Assembly: GCA_031732755.1 (NCBI GenBank)
Contig: JAVMKI010000025.1
Location: 1-28,622 of the forward strand
Direction: 5' to 3'
DNA from: Contendibacter sp031732755
Lineage (GTDB): Bacteria; Pseudomonadota; Gammaproteobacteria; Competibacterales; Competibacteraceae
Length of the DNA stretch: 28,622 bases
Part shown: positions 1 to 7,508 of the stretch, piece after piece
How the letters are laid out: each line of letters starts with the position of its first letter
Position numbering within the stretch: the first letter of the stretch is position 1
Program-made: the position numbers and the translations under genes
The notes under the pieces: model-generated
What the model was told of the DNA's origin: nothing
Databases searched by the model: none
Seen by the model: the letters and a program-made list of their open reading frames with translations, nothing else

Positions 1-42
1 CTATGAATCGAAAATTATACACCATGGGAATCCCTTAATTGA

Positions 43-723
43 GGACACGATCTAGGCGTCGGTTTGTTCCTGCAAGATTGCGGTGAGGCCTGTAGCCAAC
101 AACCTTACAATCTTTACTACTCCTGTCCGAACACCGGCTGCGTCGAGACGACGGTTCCAACGGCGCAACAGGTTCAAAACCCCGTGGCCCTGTTCGCCAA
201 TGACAACAACGGCGTGATCGTCGAGTTGCCCACGATTCCCAGTACCGGCCAAGCGACTGTCAACGGATCTCTGGTGTTCGGCATTGGCACTCAGTCGAAT
301 AATGGATTGAATAGCGCTGTCGTATACACCGCCAGTGCCGTAGGGAGCTTCACCGTTACCTACAATGGCAAGTCGTACGCTTCGAGCTTTATCGATAGCG
401 GTTCGAATGGGCTGTATTTCCTGACCTCGGCCGACACGGGTTTACCTCTGTGTTCGACAGGGCCCGCTTTTTACTGTCCTACGACAGAGAAGAGCTTTAC
501 CACAACGAACACGGGAAACAACGGGGTTAACAATACAGTGGCATTCAATATCGCCAATGCGGAAACGCTGTTCGATTCGGGAAACACAGCGTTCAATAAT
601 CTGGGCGGTATTTTTAGCGGGGCATTCGACTACGGCCTGCCGTTTTTCTTCGGTCGCAATCTCTATGTGGCTATTGAAAATCAGAACACACCGGGAGGTG
701 TGGGACCCTACTGGGCGTATTGA
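43..723 (+). pseudogene. DUF3443 family protein, C-terminal half only
   Basis: The reading frame is open from just after a TGA at 40-42. It enters directly into the middle of a DUF3443-type protein with the family landmark LGVGLFLQDCG (about 55-87), then the Cys-rich stretch and the motif DSGSNGLYF, which resembles an aspartic-protease D-[ST]-G-S loop. Family members are about 400 residues and start with a signal peptide and a first DTGS-like half. That half is absent here, leaving about 226 codons. No plausible start codon with a ribosome binding site lies in front; the first in-frame start-like codon is TTG at 64, inside the conserved core. The 60 bases upstream have stops in all three frames and look AT-rich compared with the gene. 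I read it as a 5'-truncated pseudogene. The function of the family is unknown; export and a protease-like fold are inferences. The window edge prevents seeing whether the missing half lies further upstream in another frame. Confidence 0.75.
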
Positions 724-730
724 TTTTTCA

Positions 731-823
731 GCGGGACTTTCGCTTGGCTACCGTATATAGCGTTTGACTGGTCGGCAGATCGCCATATACGGTATAAAAA
801 GCCGCCCTAGGCGAAAGTCCTGT
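731..823. repeat. Long imperfect inverted repeat after the DUF3443 remnant
   Basis: Two arms flank a short centre: GGACTTTCGC (left, about 734-743) pairs with GCGAAAGTCC (right, about 811-820), and TACCGTATAT (left, about 749-758) pairs with ATATACGGTA (right, about 784-793). The right arm carries about 9 extra bases between the two paired blocks. A transcript would fold into a hairpin of roughly 90 nt. There is no U-run directly after it, so it may be a bidirectional transcription barrier or a small MITE-like repeat rather than a simple terminator. Confidence 0.6.
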
Positions 824-840
824 TCAAGTTGCCATGGCCT

Positions 841-1458
841 CTACGATAACCACCGGATCAGGAAATCGGGGTGAATGGACCAGCCGAGCAAGCCCGCCAA
901 TCCCATCAGTGTGCCCAGAGCGGTTGGAACCAGAGCTGCTCCATATAACCAGCGTTTTTTGGTCAGCGAGGTAATGGCCAACATGGAAATGGTGATAGCC
1001 AGAAAGGCATCGGACAGATCGAACTGGTCATCGCGGTAGTTGAGGGCATCGTAAATGTGCTGGTCCGCTTCCGCTTGCGCTTTGACCGCTGTTTTCTTGT
1101 TGTCCTGATCCTGGATCAGCGCCTGGTAGGTGGCGATGGCCTGCCGCTGGGCGTCCTGTGTCGCGGGCGAGGACTCCGCCGTCGCTGTCGCCGCCTGAAG
1201 CTGGCTCAGCGTCGCCTGGGCGATGTCCTGCCGGATGTTGTGCGCCTGGTAATAGCCCCAGTGATCCACCCGGTCGGCTTGGGCTTGCTGCATCGCTTGG
1301 ACGATGTTGTCGTCCTTGATCTTGCAGATGCCCATGAAAGTGGCGATCAGGGTGATGGTAATCGCCACCCAGCTATTAAGCCGGCTCGTCGCTTGGTCCG
1401 CCGGAGAAGCCGGTTCCGAGTCTTCAATAACGGATTCGATGGGATCTTGAGGTTCCAT
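841..1458 (-). CDS. DUF4337 family membrane protein
   Basis: 205 residues. The acidic N-terminus (EPQDPIESVIEDSEP) is followed by a membrane segment at about residues 29-46. A long Ala/Gln/Asp-rich, probably coiled-coil region at about 48-140 includes the DHWGYYQAHNIRQ stretch typical of DUF4337. Two further membrane segments lie at about 150-165 and 170-195. Length and layout fit the family, whose biochemical role is unknown. The gene begins 32 bases after the ABC ATPase gene on the same strand, so co-transcription is likely and a helper role for the transporter is conceivable, but nothing in the sequence proves it. The start ATG at 1458 has only a weak Shine-Dalgarno sequence. The family call rests on the central motif and topology. 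Confidence 0.7.
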   Translation of the reverse strand: MEPQDPIESVIEDSEPASPADQATSRLNSWVAITITLIATFMGICKIKDDNIVQAMQQAQADRVDHWGYYQAHNIRQDIAQATLSQLQAATATAESSPATQDAQRQAIATYQALIQDQDNKKTAVKAQAEADQHIYDALNYRDDQFDLSDAFLAITISMLAITSLTKKRWLYGAALVPTALGTLMGLAGLLGWSIHPDFLIRWLS

Positions 1459-1490
1459 GGTCTGAAATCATGAGTGGTTGAAGAATTGTT

Positions 1491-2792
1491 TCACGCCTCT
1501 TCCGGTTCCTCGCCCGGATTTTCGGCGCTGAATACGCCGGTGTCGTAATCGTAGGCGAACAGTTCGGCGTAACGGCCCCAGTCGATGATCACCTGCAATA
1601 CCCGCTCGGCCTCGGCCTCGCTCAGGGAATCCTCCAGCTCGCGCAGGAATCGGCTCTCTGGCGCGCGTTGGCCGGGTCGTTCGTCGATCACTCGGCAAAT
1701 ATGTCCGGCCAACGGCACCCGCTTGAGCAGATGCTCGCCGAAGATCATCTTGCGCCGCTGGATATCGGCGTCCAGAAAAGCTTGACCGTGCGGGCTCAGA
1801 CGGATGTCGCCGTCGGCGACTTGGGCGAAATCCAGCAGTTGCAACGCTTCCAGAATCGGGAACAGGTCATCCACCTCCAACTCCAGCGCGTCGGCCAGCG
1901 CCGACAGATCGGCATGGCCTTGATGGACCGGGTGGCTGATCTCATCCAATACGCCGAGCAACTGGGCGACATGGGCCGAAGGCAACCGATGGCTGATGCC
2001 CGTCGCCCACTGCTCGCCGGCCGTGGTGGTCATGATTTCGTAGATCCGCTCGACCAGGTGCCGGAACACGGGCGCGGTATGATCGCGCGGGTGCTTCAGG
2101 GTCACCGCCAGTTCCGCCTTCACCCGCCCTGGATTGCTGTCCAGGATCACGATTCGGTCGGCGATCATCAGCACCTCTTCGATGCCGTGCGAGACCATCA
2201 GGATGGCACGGGTCGGGATTTGTCGCTCCAGCCACAAGTCCAATAGATCATCGCGCAAGGTTTCCGCGGTCGGCACGTCCAGCGCGGAGAAGGCTTCATC
2301 CATCAGCAGTACGTCAGGATTGACCACCAGGGCGCGGGCGAAGCCGACCCGCTGGCGCATGCCGCCCGACAGTTCCTTGGGATAGGCCGACTCGAATCCG
2401 TCCAGCCCGATCATGTCGATGACCGCCAGCGCCCGCTGTCGCCGTTCTGGCGCCGGGATACCCTGCGCCTCCAATCCCAATTCGACATTTTCCAGCACCG
2501 TTAGCCATGGGAACAGGCCGAAAGTCTGGAATACCATGCTAATGCCCGCCACCGGTCGCGAGACCGGCTGATTCCGATAAAGAACCTGGCCGTCGCTGGC
2601 GGAGGTCAGGCCGCAGATAATGCGCAGCAAGGTGGATTTACCGCAGCCGGAGCGACCGAGAATTGCGACGATCTCGCCGGGACGCAGGCTGAAATCGATG
2701 TCTTTCAGCACGATGATATCGTCGCCACGGTCGGGCGCCACAAAGCGCTTGCTGACCTGGCGCAGTTCGAGCAAAGCCTCGGTGTCGTTCAC
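1491..2792 (-). CDS. ABC transporter ATPase, NitT/TauT type, with AAA-associated C-terminal domain
   Basis: 433 residues. The ATPase core (about 1-250) has Walker A GRSGCGKST (46-54), Q-loop VFQTFGLFPW, signature LSGGMRQR (141-148), Walker B VLLMDEAFSALD (161-172) and the H-loop SHG. Residues about 260-433 form an extra domain matching the AAA-associated C-terminal type found in a subset of nitrate/sulfonate/taurine-like ATPases. There it begins after HRLPSAHVAQLLGVL and ends in an acidic tail. The domain is presumed regulatory. The gene follows the fused permease gene after 10 bases, so both are one operon. The substrate cannot be told from sequence: no periplasmic binding protein gene is in the window. 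The family includes transporters for nitrate, taurine, sulfonates, bicarbonate and thiamine precursors. Confidence 0.88.
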   Translation of the reverse strand: MNDTEALLELRQVSKRFVAPDRGDDIIVLKDIDFSLRPGEIVAILGRSGCGKSTLLRIICGLTSASDGQVLYRNQPVSRPVAGISMVFQTFGLFPWLTVLENVELGLEAQGIPAPERRQRALAVIDMIGLDGFESAYPKELSGGMRQRVGFARALVVNPDVLLMDEAFSALDVPTAETLRDDLLDLWLERQIPTRAILMVSHGIEEVLMIADRIVILDSNPGRVKAELAVTLKHPRDHTAPVFRHLVERIYEIMTTTAGEQWATGISHRLPSAHVAQLLGVLDEISHPVHQGHADLSALADALELEVDDLFPILEALQLLDFAQVADGDIRLSPHGQAFLDADIQRRKMIFGEHLLKRVPLAGHICRVIDERPGQRAPESRFLRELEDSLSEAEAERVLQVIIDWGRYAELFAYDYDTGVFSAENPGEEPEEA

Positions 2793-2802
2793 AGCGTACT
2801 CC

Positions 2803-4548
2803 TCAATCCAGGGCCAGCCGCCGCTGGGCGAAAGCGTGCAGGCGTTTCCAGAACAGGCGGTTGAACACCACCACGTACAGGCTCATCACGGCGATGCCCA
2901 GCGCCACCCGTGGATGATCGCCCCGAACGGTCTGTTGGGCGATGTAGGCGCCGAGACCGCTGGCGACCAGGGTGGTCGAGCCCCAGTTGGCGACCTCGGC
3001 CACCACGCTGGCGTTCCAGGCCCCGCCGGAGGCGGTTAGACCGCCGGTGAGATAGGAGGGAAACACTGCCGGCAGCAACACCCGCCGCCACAGCAGCAAT
3101 CCCCGAACCCTTAGATTGGCGGCGGCTTCCTTGAGATCGCTGGGCAGGGCGGCGGCCCCGGCGATGACGTTGAACAGGATGTACCATTGGGTACCCAGGA
3201 CCATGAGCGGGCTGAGCCAGATTTCCGGGTTCAGGTGACGGGTGGCGATGAAGGACACCACTACTGGAAACAATAGGTTGGCCGGGAATGCCGACAGGAA
3301 CAGCGCCAGGGGTTGGATGCGCTGGGTCAATCGCGGTCGCAGGCCGATCCAGACCCCGACTGGCGTCCAGATCAAGCTAGCCAGCACGGTTAGAATGACG
3401 ACCCGCGCCAAGGTGTACAAGCCGAGCAGAAAGACATGGGCGATTTCGGCGCCGCTGGCTTCGGTGAGCACGAAGCGGGTTAACAGTACGAGGCTGGTCA
3501 CCGCTACGCTACCCAGCAATAGCATCCACAGCGAATCAGCCCAGGGACTGGCGGGCCGGGGCCACGGCCGCAGCCTGGGCAACGGCAGCCGAAACGCTTG
3601 CCGAACCAGGGCGACCGGGCGCAACCGCTGCCATAGCCAGGCCGGCAACGTCATCAACATGCGTAACAGTTGGGTGCGCCGCAATAGCTCCAGAAACCAG
3701 GACTGTGGCGTATCCTGGCTTTCGGTAAACTCGAATTTGAACCGGTCGGCCCAAGCCACCAAAGGTCGGAACACCAGTTGGTCGGTCAGCAGAATGACCG
3801 CCAGCATCGCCAGAATGGCGTAACCGACCGCCAGCAGATCGCGCTGGTCGATGGCGACGGCGATGTAGGAACCGATGCCCGGCAACAACACCGTCTGGTC
3901 GGAAACGGTGATGGCTTCCGAAGCCACCACGAAGAACCAGCCGCCAGACACGGACATCATGATGTTCCAGACCAGCCCCGGCATGGCGTAGGGCGCCTCC
4001 AGCTTCCAGAACCGTTGCCAGGCCGACAACTGGAACAGGTTGGCGACCTGGTAGAGGTCCTTGGGCAACATCCGCAAGGAGTAGTAGAAGCTGAAGGCCA
4101 TGTTCCAGGCCTGCGAAGTGAAGATGGCGAAGATGGCCGCGCATTCCGGCCCGAGCAGGCTGCCCGGAAACCACTGGACGAACCAAAGCACGGTGATCGA
4201 GAGAAATCCCAGGATCGGCACCGATTGCAAGATATCCAGGAGCGGAATAAGGATTTGTTCCGCCCGGCGACTGCTCACTGCGGCCTTGGCGTAAACGAAG
4301 GTGAACAACAGCGAGCACAACAGCGCGATCGCCATCCGCAGGGTAGTGCGCAGCGCGTATTGCGGCAACAGGGTAGGGTCTAGCGAAATCGGTAGCGGCG
4401 CGCCAAACTGGTACGGCGCAGCCATCTGGTGGCTGCCCCAGGCCAGCAGGAACAGCGCGCCGAAGACCAGCGGCAGCAACACGATATCCCAGAGGTTGGG
4501 TGGGTGAAATCCAGTCGGAATGACTGGCGGTGCAGGTGGGTTACGCAT
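2803..4548 (-). CDS. ABC transporter permease, two fused NitT/TauT-type transmembrane domains
   Basis: 581 residues, about twice the usual permease length. It consists of two BPD-type permease units joined by a basic, proline-rich linker (about residues 300-335). The first unit (about 15-285) carries the EAA-loop-like stretch NLFQLSAWQRFWKLEAPYAM. The second (about 340-575) has its counterpart NLRVRGLLLWRRVLLPAVFP. Each unit has five to six hydrophobic segments. Such fusions act as a pseudo-dimer, so a single gene provides the whole membrane pore. It is the first gene of a minus-strand operon with the ATPase at 1491-2792 and probably the DUF4337 gene. The chosen ATG (4548) has a poor ribosome binding site; the next in-frame starts would cut into the first membrane domain. 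Confidence 0.85.
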   Translation of the reverse strand: MRNPPAPPVIPTGFHPPNLWDIVLLPLVFGALFLLAWGSHQMAAPYQFGAPLPISLDPTLLPQYALRTTLRMAIALLCSLLFTFVYAKAAVSSRRAEQILIPLLDILQSVPILGFLSITVLWFVQWFPGSLLGPECAAIFAIFTSQAWNMAFSFYYSLRMLPKDLYQVANLFQLSAWQRFWKLEAPYAMPGLVWNIMMSVSGGWFFVVASEAITVSDQTVLLPGIGSYIAVAIDQRDLLAVGYAILAMLAVILLTDQLVFRPLVAWADRFKFEFTESQDTPQSWFLELLRRTQLLRMLMTLPAWLWQRLRPVALVRQAFRLPLPRLRPWPRPASPWADSLWMLLLGSVAVTSLVLLTRFVLTEASGAEIAHVFLLGLYTLARVVILTVLASLIWTPVGVWIGLRPRLTQRIQPLALFLSAFPANLLFPVVVSFIATRHLNPEIWLSPLMVLGTQWYILFNVIAGAAALPSDLKEAAANLRVRGLLLWRRVLLPAVFPSYLTGGLTASGGAWNASVVAEVANWGSTTLVASGLGAYIAQQTVRGDHPRVALGIAVMSLYVVVFNRLFWKRLHAFAQRRLALD

Positions 4549-4705
4549 CGGGCGTCAGGGGCATGGTGGTCAGGACGGTGGTCTTAATCGGTGGCGAGCC
4601 CTTACACAGCGGTGAGTAAGGTCTTGTTGTAAGGTACGAATTCGGGTCTGGCCATGAACGATCCTTTTGGAGTTCCAGCCGTCTGAGCCAGCTCATGAAA
4701 ATTGT

Positions 4706-4727
4706 CGGCTCCTTGGATCAGGAGCCG
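4706..4727. terminator. Palindrome at the end of parB: terminator or centromere-like site
   Basis: A perfect inverted repeat has 8-bp arms CGGCTCCT / AGGAGCCG around a 6-base loop, overlapping the parB stop codon. Read on the minus strand it is followed by ACAATTTT, a mediocre U-tract, so it could end the parAB transcript. Type Ia plasmid systems (P1-like) carry parS directly downstream of parB, which makes a ParB binding site an equal alternative. Confidence 0.5.
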
Positions 4728-5602
4728 GCCTTGATTCCCAGCCGTTCCAGAATTCCGTCACACTCCTCCAAAGTAGTGAAACCGATTTCGATCCGGCCTC
4801 GTCCCCGGCCAGCGTCGTAGCGCAGTCGTACTGGCGCGGTCAATCGCTCGCGCAGCCGTTCCTCCAGCCGGACCAGGTCCGGATCGCGCGGCGCGGCGGT
4901 TCGGGATCGAGGCAAGGCCGCTGGTGGGGTTCGCCGACGTTCCAGTTCCCGCACGCTCCACCCCTCGCTGGCCGCCTGTTCAGCCAGTCGAAGCTGTGCT
5001 TCGCGCGGCAGACTGAGCAACACTTTGCCGTGTCCCGCCTCCAGCCGCCCCTCTTCGATCAAAATCTGCACCGCCGGTTCCAGACCCAGCAGTCGCAACG
5101 TTTTGCTAATCGCCGACTGGGACACACCGAGCCGTTCCGCCAGTTGTTCTTGGGTCAGCCCGAATTCCTCGCGCAGGCGCCGCAATGCCCGGCCTTGCTC
5201 GATGGGATTCAAATCCTGGCGCAGCAAGTTTTCCACCAGGGCGATGGCGGCGGCGGTTTGATCATCGGCCTCCCGCACCACCACGGGTATTTGGTTCAAA
5301 CCCGCTCGTTGCGCCGCCTGCCAGCGCCTGTGGCCAGCCAGGATTTCATAGCTGCCGTCCGCCAGTGGGCGCGCCACCAATGGCTCGATCACGCCGAACT
5401 GGCGAATGCTCTGTTCCAGTTCAGCCAGATCGGCCTCGTCAAACCGTTGGCGTGGCTGGTAACGGCCTGGAACGAGTTGGTCGAGGTCCAGTTGCCGGAT
5501 ATCGCCCGCGCCGCTGGTATCCGTCATCAGACTGCCATCGAAGCTATGACCGCCCGCGCCGATCCAATCGCCCAGACTCCTCAGGGATTTGTGGCGGCTC
5601 AT
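4718..5602 (-). CDS. parB: ParB-family partition protein
   Basis: 294 residues. It has a variable N-terminus and then the ParB/Srx nuclease-like domain (about 36-125) with LDLDQLVPGRYQPRQRF, the CTP-binding signature GHRRW (90-94) and VENLLRQDLNPIEQG. An HTH follows at about 149-172 (LTQEQLAERLGVSQSAISKT), with a C-terminal dimerisation region at about 235-290. It should bind parS, slide as a CTP clamp and stimulate ParA. Its ATG overlaps the parA stop codon (ATGA), which implies translational coupling. The copy is paired with a plasmid-type ParA rather than the short chromosomal Soj-type, and no canonical chromosomal parS (TGTTTCACGTGAAACA) is seen nearby. This suggests an origin on a plasmid, chromid or integrated element. 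Confidence 0.9.
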   Translation of the reverse strand: MSRHKSLRSLGDWIGAGGHSFDGSLMTDTSGAGDIRQLDLDQLVPGRYQPRQRFDEADLAELEQSIRQFGVIEPLVARPLADGSYEILAGHRRWQAAQRAGLNQIPVVVREADDQTAAAIALVENLLRQDLNPIEQGRALRRLREEFGLTQEQLAERLGVSQSAISKTLRLLGLEPAVQILIEEGRLEAGHGKVLLSLPREAQLRLAEQAASEGWSVRELERRRTPPAALPRSRTAAPRDPDLVRLEERLRERLTAPVRLRYDAGRGRGRIEIGFTTLEECDGILERLGIKAGS

Positions 5603-6807
5603 GCTGGCGTCCTCGTCCGGTCGGCTTCGGCGGCCTCGATACCGCTGAGGATTTCCTGTTGCCAGAGTTGTCGCACCGCCAGCAGAATTTCCGAGTTGAC
5701 GCCATCCAGCATCATGATCGCCCGATTGTAGGTATCGCGGGAGCCGCGCGGCTGGTCAATCTCGTAAATGCTGAGCTGGTCGCTGGCGGATTTTTGCAAT
5801 TCCTTGGTCAGGCCCATGCGGTTGCTGAGAATCAGCTCGCCATACGCGCCATTGATGACGGCGATGTTGTTCAACGTCTCGGTGCTGGCATCCACCTTGG
5901 TTAACAGGATGTTGAGCCGCTGCACGTTGATCTCCTGCTCGTACAGTGCGCACACTTGCTCCAGGATGCGGAAATACTGGACGCTGGAGGAAATGTCGTA
6001 CATGTGTGGGACGATGGGCATCAGGATCAGATTGGCGGCGGCGATGGCGTTCAGCGCCAGCATTCCCAGCGAGGGCGGCGTGTCCACCACGATCACGTCG
6101 TAGCGGTCCTCGACCGTCTTGAGCGCCCGGTGCAGCCGCACTGGCGGCGGTCCTAGCGTTTCGTTCTGGCGCTCCTCCGGCTGCGACAGTTTCCAGTCGG
6201 TGTATTGCAGGGCCAACCGCGCCGGCGCCAGGTCCAGATTGTCCCAGTGGGTGCGTTTGATCGCCGCCGCAAGCCGCGCGGGCGATTCGGTCAGGGCTGG
6301 AAACAGATCGTCGCCATCGTTCAGATCGAGATCGGGGATGAAGCCAAAGGCCCCGGTGGTCGTGGCCTGGGGGTCGGCGTCCACCAACAGCACCCGGTAG
6401 CCCTCGCGCGCCAGATAGTGGGCGAAATGCAGTGACATGGTGGTTTTCGCCACGCCGCCCTTGAGATTGGAGAATACGACTCGCACGCAACTGGCCCCTG
6501 GCGGGCGGGTGGGACGTTTACCGATGATTTCGCGGATGCGGTTGACTTCGTTGTAGTTATAGATGCGTCGCTGGATCGAACCGGCTTCCACCAGGCGCGG
6601 CTCGGGCAATTCGCCGCGCCCTTCCAGGTTGCGCAGGTGGTTGGCGGTACAGCCGGCCAGTTGCGCCGCCCGTTCGATGCCAAACTCGGGCAGGGTCTTG
6701 ACCGAGTGGCGCGCGCCCAGGGCATCCAACAGGCGCCGCTGCATCTGGCCACCGCGCTCAGCCGCATTGCGGCACAGAGTTCGGAAATTGAATCGCATTG
6801 CTTGCAT
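5599..6807 (-). CDS. parA: ParA-family partition ATPase with N-terminal HTH (type Ia)
   Basis: 402 residues. Residues about 35-95 form a MerR/HTH-like DNA-binding domain (GIERAAQLAGCTANHLRNLE). The deviant Walker A KGGVAKTT (116-123) then opens the ParA ATPase domain, followed by VLLVDADPQATTT and the Walker B-like VIVVDTPPSLGM. N-terminal HTH plus about 400 residues is the layout of type Ia (P1/F-like) ParA proteins. These both move DNA and repress their own operon through the HTH. A GGAG sits 8-9 bases before the chosen ATG. The 27-bp inverted repeat at 6827-6853, just upstream, is a natural operator candidate. parB overlaps its stop codon by 4 bases. As a chromosomal feature it is unusual and hints at a plasmid-derived segment. 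Confidence 0.9.
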   Translation of the reverse strand: MQAMRFNFRTLCRNAAERGGQMQRRLLDALGARHSVKTLPEFGIERAAQLAGCTANHLRNLEGRGELPEPRLVEAGSIQRRIYNYNEVNRIREIIGKRPTRPPGASCVRVVFSNLKGGVAKTTMSLHFAHYLAREGYRVLLVDADPQATTTGAFGFIPDLDLNDGDDLFPALTESPARLAAAIKRTHWDNLDLAPARLALQYTDWKLSQPEERQNETLGPPPVRLHRALKTVEDRYDVIVVDTPPSLGMLALNAIAAANLILMPIVPHMYDISSSVQYFRILEQVCALYEQEINVQRLNILLTKVDASTETLNNIAVINGAYGELILSNRMGLTKELQKSASDQLSIYEIDQPRGSRDTYNRAIMMLDGVNSEILLAVRQLWQQEILSGIEAAEADRTRTPA

Positions 6808-6826
6808 GGGGTCCGCTCCGAAGACA

Positions 6827-6853
6827 GATAAAATGGCTGTTCGTCATTTTATC
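6827..6853. promoter_or_regulatory. Inverted repeat upstream of parA, candidate autorepression operator
   Basis: 9-bp arms GATAAAATG and CATTTTATC are separated by 9 bases, about 20 bases upstream of the parA start codon. The left-to-right symmetry is perfect. It contains a TAAAAT on the minus strand that could serve as a -10 box, so bound repressor would block transcription. Type Ia ParA proteins bind such operators through their N-terminal HTH. The function here is inferred. Confidence 0.6.
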
Positions 6854-7048
6854 GAATTCAACCAAAATTCTGGCGCGCGACTGAAAAATAGGCCACCGAA
6901 GGAAACTGTTGCATGGTTGGCGGCGTTGCTCCAACCTGAGGGTTCAGCGAAAATTCATGCGCGCTTGCGCAGGATGCGTTTCAAATTCACCACGAGAGCA
7001 GGCGCGCCCGGCGGATTCGCCGTCGGCGACGTCGGCGGGAGCATCGAG

Positions 7049-7453
7049 ATGAAAATCCAAGGTTCGTTGATGGGAATGGGGTTGTTGCTGATGGGCGCTG
7101 GCCTCGCGCCGGCGGTCGCCGACACTTTTCGGCCGGAACGGGGCGTGCGCTGTGATGACGTCGCGCAAATCTGCTATGACCGGGGCGCGCCCAGCGTGGA
7201 GCTGACGCGGCAATATCTTGGGCGGGACGCCGCTCGGGCGTTACGGTGGGAGTTGCGACGGGAAGAGCGCGAGCGTGAGCGTGAGAGTGCGTTCTACCCC
7301 GAGCCAGGGGTGCGCTGCGACCGCGCCGAGCAGGTTTGTTATAACCGGCGCGGCGAGCCGAGTTTTCGGTTGACCCGCGATTATCTGGGTTATGAGGCCG
7401 CCCGCCGCCTGGAGCGGCGGTCTGGCTCGGATTGGGGTGACTCCAATCAGTGA
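7049..7453 (+). CDS. Small secreted protein with two YcgJ/Fels-1-prophage-like Cys repeats
   Basis: 134 residues starting at ATG 7049. The N-terminus is a Sec signal peptide (MKIQGSLMGMGLLLMGAG..APAVA, cleavage near residue 24-25). The mature protein has two similar modules of about 38 residues: R-P-E-R-G-V-R-C-D-x4-Q-I-C-Y-D with LTRQYLGRDAAR, and then P-E-P-G-V-R-C-D-x4-Q-V-C-Y-N with LTRDYLGYEAAR. A charged linker RREERERERE joins them. The single-module form (PGVxCDxxxxxCYDxxG...T..YLG..AA) resembles the YcgJ / Fels-1 prophage protein family; I am moderately sure of that name. The paired cysteines of each module probably form a disulfide in the periplasm. An open frame extends upstream to 6563, but there it lies antisense to parA and lacks a signal peptide, so I chose the internal ATG. 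The function is unknown. Confidence 0.7.
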   Translation: MKIQGSLMGMGLLLMGAGLAPAVADTFRPERGVRCDDVAQICYDRGAPSVELTRQYLGRDAARALRWELRREERERERESAFYPEPGVRCDRAEQVCYNRRGEPSFRLTRDYLGYEAARRLERRSGSDWGDSNQ

Positions 7454-7508
7454 CGCGCGCCGGGAAAAACCGGCGGCGGAACCGGTTTCGCCGCCACCCG
7501 GCGTCCGG

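Noticed and set aside
1487..1494. TGTTTCAC, half of the chromosomal parS consensus
   Set aside because: The second half of the palindrome is absent and the match overlaps the end of the ATPase gene, so it is chance.
6563..7048. N-terminal extension of the Cys-module protein antisense to parA
   Set aside because: The extension is the shadow of parA; the signal peptide starts at the internal ATG 7049.
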